Shown: positions 5,938 to 8,982 of the stretch, piece after piece
Numbering within the stretch: the stretch's first letter is position 1
Layout: each line of letters starts with the position of its first letter
Assembly (NCBI GenBank): GCA_002714745.1
Contig: PAYF01000009.1
Coordinates: 25,217-34,198 of the forward strand
Reading direction: 5' to 3'
Source of the DNA: Methanobacteriota archaeon
GTDB lineage: Archaea > Thermoplasmatota > Poseidoniia > Poseidoniales > Thalassarchaeaceae
Length of the DNA stretch: 8,982 nucleotides
The notes under the pieces: generated by a model
What the model was told of the DNA's origin: nothing
What the model saw: only the letters and a program-made list of their open reading frames with translations
The model's database searches: none
Made by a program: the position numbers and the translations under genes

Positions 5938-8900
5938 TCTTCATCGGCGATGTAAGAATCCCTCTCAGGGAACTCCTGTAACTCGTCTATCTCCTGAAGC
6001 ACTGTAGAGAGTGCCATCTGTGCGTTCTGGCGATGGGGTTCGCCTAGAACGTGGCTTGAGTACCTCGCCTCCTCGAATATCCTATCCAGTGCGACTAGAG
6101 CCTGATCGCTGATAGGCAGGGCGTTACGAATAGCTATCTCAAACTCTCTGACAGTCTCGAAGTCTCTTCTGAGGAATCCTCGACTCATCAAAATCTGACA
6201 TAGACTCTCATAGCAATTGAAGATTGCTTCCCTGACCTCATCGCCTGCTGCAAGCAATTCAGCGGTGTAGCTGAATACTCCGGCCAGTTGATCGATGGTA
6301 GCCTTCCTTCGTCTGCGGACAAGCATGGCAGCGCCGGCAGCTAGCAGAATGGCAATCAGTGCTAGCCCCAGTATTGTGGTGAAGCCGAAAGCTTGGGCTG
6401 ACTGCTTCTCATAGGTGACTTCCAGACCTCCGTGGAAATTGGCCAGCCATGTCTTGTTAATTGGATCAACATACTCTGAATCTGTTGAGAAGCATACTCT
6501 TAGGCCTCCCCAGAAAGTCTGGTTGTGGAATGATGGCAATCCTGTGAATGACTCGAACTCGTAGGTGAATAGCCCATCCTGATTGGTTAGTCCGACCACA
6601 GAGAAGTGTGTCGATGTATGTCTCTGGCTACAGGTGCTGTTTACAAGATATGCAGATAGGGGGAAGTTTTCGACGGGTTGTCCGGTGTCGAAAGCAGATA
6701 CATTCACTGCGCCGTTGATGAACTTCTGACCTTCCGAGATATACAGTGAATCCGGGGTGAATCTGTAGACGACAGAGATCAGAATGTCGACTTCGACTTC
6801 CAAAGTTGCCCCGTTCAGATATCTCGAGCCATCGGGTTCGACCGTGATGACAAGTGTCAGAGGTCCGGGAGGCATTACTTGGATAGCGTTAGTGATTAGT
6901 CCGAAGTGCTCGGTTCCATCTTCTGGCCATGGGTCTCCCGATAGCGGAAGCAAACTATCCTCCCACTTCAGAGAGATTGACATATTGCTCATCACATTGG
7001 AATCTCCTCCAATTTCGAGGATTCTTCCCTGCAGTTTTATTGGGGCAGTTGGATCTCCTCTGATAATGTACAGGTTATTCGGGAATACCTCAACATCTAT
7101 GTCAGCCCTTGAGTAAACAGTCAGATTGTATTGCGTCGGCAGGTAGAATGTCTCACCTGCGAATGAGAACTCGAAGATATGTGGGCCTCTGGCAATCGAA
7201 TAACCCAAGTTATGAGAGTAGCTGAATGTCCCGTCTATGGAGGTGGTGAAAGTATCCACATATTCTCCGTCTAGTGTTACAGTAACCTCTCTTCCTTCAA
7301 GTCCGGGGCGCCCCGTTGAGTCATCATCGAACAGTCGCCCAGTGAAGTTCCAAGTCCCTCCTCTGGTTACTACCGGATTATCTACCTGAAGAGTCATCCC
7401 TGTGTGGTATGCAATAACTAAGGTGGTTTCAGTAGAGCCTAGCCTGTGGTAGCCCTGCTCGGGAGCTCTGACTGTTAGAGTGTGGTTACCCACCTCCAAG
7501 AAGTCAGAGACTGTCCAGAGGTAGGACCACTCGCCATCCTCGTCGGAGCTAGTTATTCCAATCAAAATTCCATCTACGAATATCTGCAGGGAGTGATTGG
7601 CAAGCCATCCTCCAGGGAGATTATCCTTGACAGTTCCACTGAGCATAATTGGATCCCCTACTGCTACCGCAGGAGGTTCATCGATGGCAATCGAAACCGG
7701 CCCATAGACGGTGAAGATGGTTGATGAGTTGGACCCGATGATGAATTCCTCACCCTGATACGAAATCAGTACAATTCGAGGACCTAGTTCCATATCAGGA
7801 GGCACCGGGATATAGAGGCTGAAGGTGCCGTTTTCATCAACCGACAAGCCGGTGAGGAATTGGCCGTTCATCGAGACCTCTAGTTGCCTGTTAGGCAGTA
7901 CTCGGCCAGAGCCGTCAGTCAGCATTCCTTCGATTAGTAACAGCTCGTTCCTGTCAACTTCGCCGGGCGGTGTAGTCAAGACTACCTGGGATGTCTGCGT
8001 CACATTGAACTCTCCTGTGTAAGCGGACGGGAGATAGTACTCGGGATTGAGTGAATCACCTTGTCCCATGGGGTCGACCCAAGTGAATCCGCCGAGGAAT
8101 CTAACTGTCATGCTGTGGGCCCCGTAGTCCGAGTCAAGAGGTAAATCGTAGGTGATGGACCACTCGCCGGTGGTTGCATTTGACTGGGTTGAGTATACTG
8201 GGCCGACACTGACTCCGTCTATCTCTAGGTGGATGATTCCTCCCTGAGGGTTTCCTCCATGGAATAGATTCTGTCCATGCTCGTCCAACAGAGTGCCGCT
8301 GAAGGTAACACTCTCTCCGGCAATCGCTGATCCGGTGATTGAGTCTATTTGCAAATCGGTTGGAGCGAGTATGATGACACGTGTCCATGTCTCGTCCCCT
8401 AGCAGTCCGGTAGTTCCGTTGATTCCCGCGAACTCGGCAAAGATTGTCAGCGGACCAGGGGCCCTGAATGCGTCGACTGTAATCATCGCGTTCATCGTGC
8501 CATTGATGTCAGTAAATCCTCTCCACTCTAAGTTACTATCAACGATGATATCGACGGCTTCTGCGACAACAGGTTGGCCGGCATTGTCGATCAGTGAAAC
8601 ATTGACGCCAATCATATCGCCTCGGATTGTCCTGCTATCAGGGTCTAGATCAATCGGATCGAGTATGGTTAGTAACGAGTACCCTCTGCTGTCGAAGGTC
8701 GAGTTGCCCAAACTTGAGCCGTAGTAGTTGACATTCGGAGTGAAGGTTGCCATCAAATCGTGAGTCCCTCGCGGGAAGGTCAAATCGAGTCTTATTTCTG
8801 CAGACCATGAGCCATTGGGCTCCACATTTCCACCTGTTACTGTGAACGTGCTGCTCTGTCCGTCGATTGAGAATGTGAGAGATGGCGCTAGAGTGTTGCC

Positions 8901-8982
8901 ATTTCGGTCGATGATTCCACTACCATTGCTAGAAGTTAGTAGCCCGGTTATTGTGAATGATTCACCTGCTGCCGGGTTGGCG
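5934..8982 (-). CDS. giant cell-surface protein: Ig-like repeats, one TM helix, DUF4129-like tail (partial)
   Basis: The frame stays open to the window edge; 1015 residues are visible before the TAG at 5934-5936. The GTG at 8823-8825 is internal, because the 52 upstream codons continue the same repeat type (GESFTITGLL at 8929-8958). About eight Ig-like domains are followed by a hydrophobic helix (FGFTTILGLALIAILLAAGA begins it; bases 6318-6389) and RRRRK, giving an outside-N, inside-C orientation. The cytoplasmic tail (about 5976-6236) fits DUF4129: REAIFNCYESLCQ, then ETVREFEIAIRNALP, then FEEARYSSH. That domain is often found with transglutaminase-like or MoxR-associated proteins, none of which is visible here. 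The outer part has many N-X-S/T sequons, fitting archaeal N-glycosylation, and only two cysteines. Likely an adhesin, S-layer-associated or envelope sensor/assembly protein. The signal peptide and promoter must lie beyond 8982. Confidence 0.9.
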   Translation of the reverse strand, partial: ANPAAGESFTITGLLTSSNGSGIIDRNGNTLAPSLTFSIDGQSSTFTVTGGNVEPNGSWSAEIRLDLTFPRGTHDLMATFTPNVNYYGSSLGNSTFDSRGYSLLTILDPIDLDPDSRTIRGDMIGVNVSLIDNAGQPVVAEAVDIIVDSNLEWRGFTDINGTMNAMITVDAFRAPGPLTIFAEFAGINGTTGLLGDETWTRVIILAPTDLQIDSITGSAIAGESVTFSGTLLDEHGQNLFHGGNPQGGIIHLEIDGVSVGPVYSTQSNATTGEWSITYDLPLDSDYGAHSMTVRFLGGFTWVDPMGQGDSLNPEYYLPSAYTGEFNVTQTSQVVLTTPPGEVDRNELLLIEGMLTDGSGRVLPNRQLEVSMNGQFLTGLSVDENGTFSLYIPVPPDMELGPRIVLISYQGEEFIIGSNSSTIFTVYGPVSIAIDEPPAVAVGDPIMLSGTVKDNLPGGWLANHSLQIFVDGILIGITSSDEDGEWSYLWTVSDFLEVGNHTLTVRAPEQGYHRLGSTETTLVIAYHTGMTLQVDNPVVTRGGTWNFTGRLFDDDSTGRPGLEGREVTVTLDGEYVDTFTTSIDGTFSYSHNLGYSIARGPHIFEFSFAGETFYLPTQYNLTVYSRADIDVEVFPNNLYIIRGDPTAPIKLQGRILEIGGDSNVMSNMSISLKWEDSLLPLSGDPWPEDGTEHFGLITNAIQVMPPGPLTLVITVEPDGSRYLNGATLEVEVDILISVVYRFTPDSLYISEGQKFINGAVNVSAFDTGQPVENFPLSAYLVNSTCSQRHTSTHFSVVGLTNQDGLFTYEFESFTGLPSFHNQTFWGGLRVCFSTDSEYVDPINKTWLANFHGGLEVTYEKQSAQAFGFTTILGLALIAILLAAGAAMLVRRRRKATIDQLAGVFSYTAELLAAGDEVREAIFNCYESLCQILMSRGFLRRDFETVREFEIAIRNALPISDQALVALDRIFEEARYSSHVLGEPHRQNAQMALSTVLQEIDELQEFPERDSYIADED
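6405..8981 (-). repeat. array of about eight divergent Ig-like protein repeats
   Basis: Approximate borders in gene order are 8981-8676 (first visible, probably incomplete), 8675-8370, 8369-7989, 7988-7701, 7700-7404, 7403-7107, 7106-6783 and 6782-6405. Each is about 96-127 residues. The recurring signs are an opening G-[E/D/T] turn with hydrophobic strand and G-x-L (GESVTFSGTLLD, GDPIMLSGTVKD), a mid-domain turn with NGTFS, DGEWS or DGTFS, and a late strand with G-x-H-x-L/M-x-V-x-F. Repeats are diverged in protein and DNA, so they arose by old duplication. Borders are estimated by eye. Confidence 0.75.

Noticed and set aside
8293..8724. 143-codon plus-strand open frame
   Set aside because: It lies opposite the Ig-repeat gene; its Ser/Ile/Val-rich product is what the complement of that repeat coding would give, and nothing supports expression.
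8823..8825. GTG as the start codon of the minus-strand surface protein
   Set aside because: The frame stays open for 52 more codons to the window edge and encodes more of the same Ig-like repeat, so this GTG is an internal valine codon.
1..8982. CRISPR arrays, insertion sequences, rRNA or tRNA genes
   Set aside because: No regularly spaced repeats, transposase motifs, terminal inverted repeats or conserved RNA gene elements were seen on either strand.

Overview
The window most likely comes from an uncultured archaeon. I favour a planktonic euryarchaeon of the Thermoplasmatota, such as Marine Group II/Poseidoniales. The support is a helicase with the four XPD/Rad3-type iron-sulfur cysteines, GGTGA-type ribosome-binding sequences, heavy AGG/AGA arginine use, and a very large acidic surface protein rich in N-X-S/T sequons with one C-terminal membrane anchor. 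This is inference from gene content; no taxonomic marker gene is present.

Layout. Positions 1-133 are the 3' end of an unidentified plus-strand gene. Positions 134-410 hold a possible 59-codon ORF (143-322) behind a GAGGTGA sequence, plus three stem-loops. From 411 to 5937 three plus-strand genes are packed without gaps: (i) a 969-residue protein with two receiver-like domains and a PEP-synthase/PPDK-type ATP-binding domain, but no recognisable phosphohistidine or PEP-binding domain; (ii) a 703-residue XPD/DinG-type Fe-S helicase; (iii) a roughly 155-170 residue protein whose C-terminal third resembles an alpha-crystallin (Hsp20) domain. Both junctions are GTGA-type start/stop overlaps, so the three are probably one translationally coupled operon.

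From 5934 to the right edge the minus strand encodes one very large protein, truncated by the window at its N-terminal end. It has at least eight Ig-like beta-sandwich repeats outside the cell, one transmembrane helix, and a cytoplasmic DUF4129-like tail. Its stop codon overlaps that of the operon's last gene, so the two transcription units meet tail to tail with no spacer.

The most interesting part is the operon. It couples a probable phosphosignal-controlled ATP-dependent phosphotransferase of unknown substrate to a DNA-repair-type helicase and a chaperone-like small protein. A joint role in a stress or DNA-damage response is a hypothesis from gene order, not something the sequence proves.
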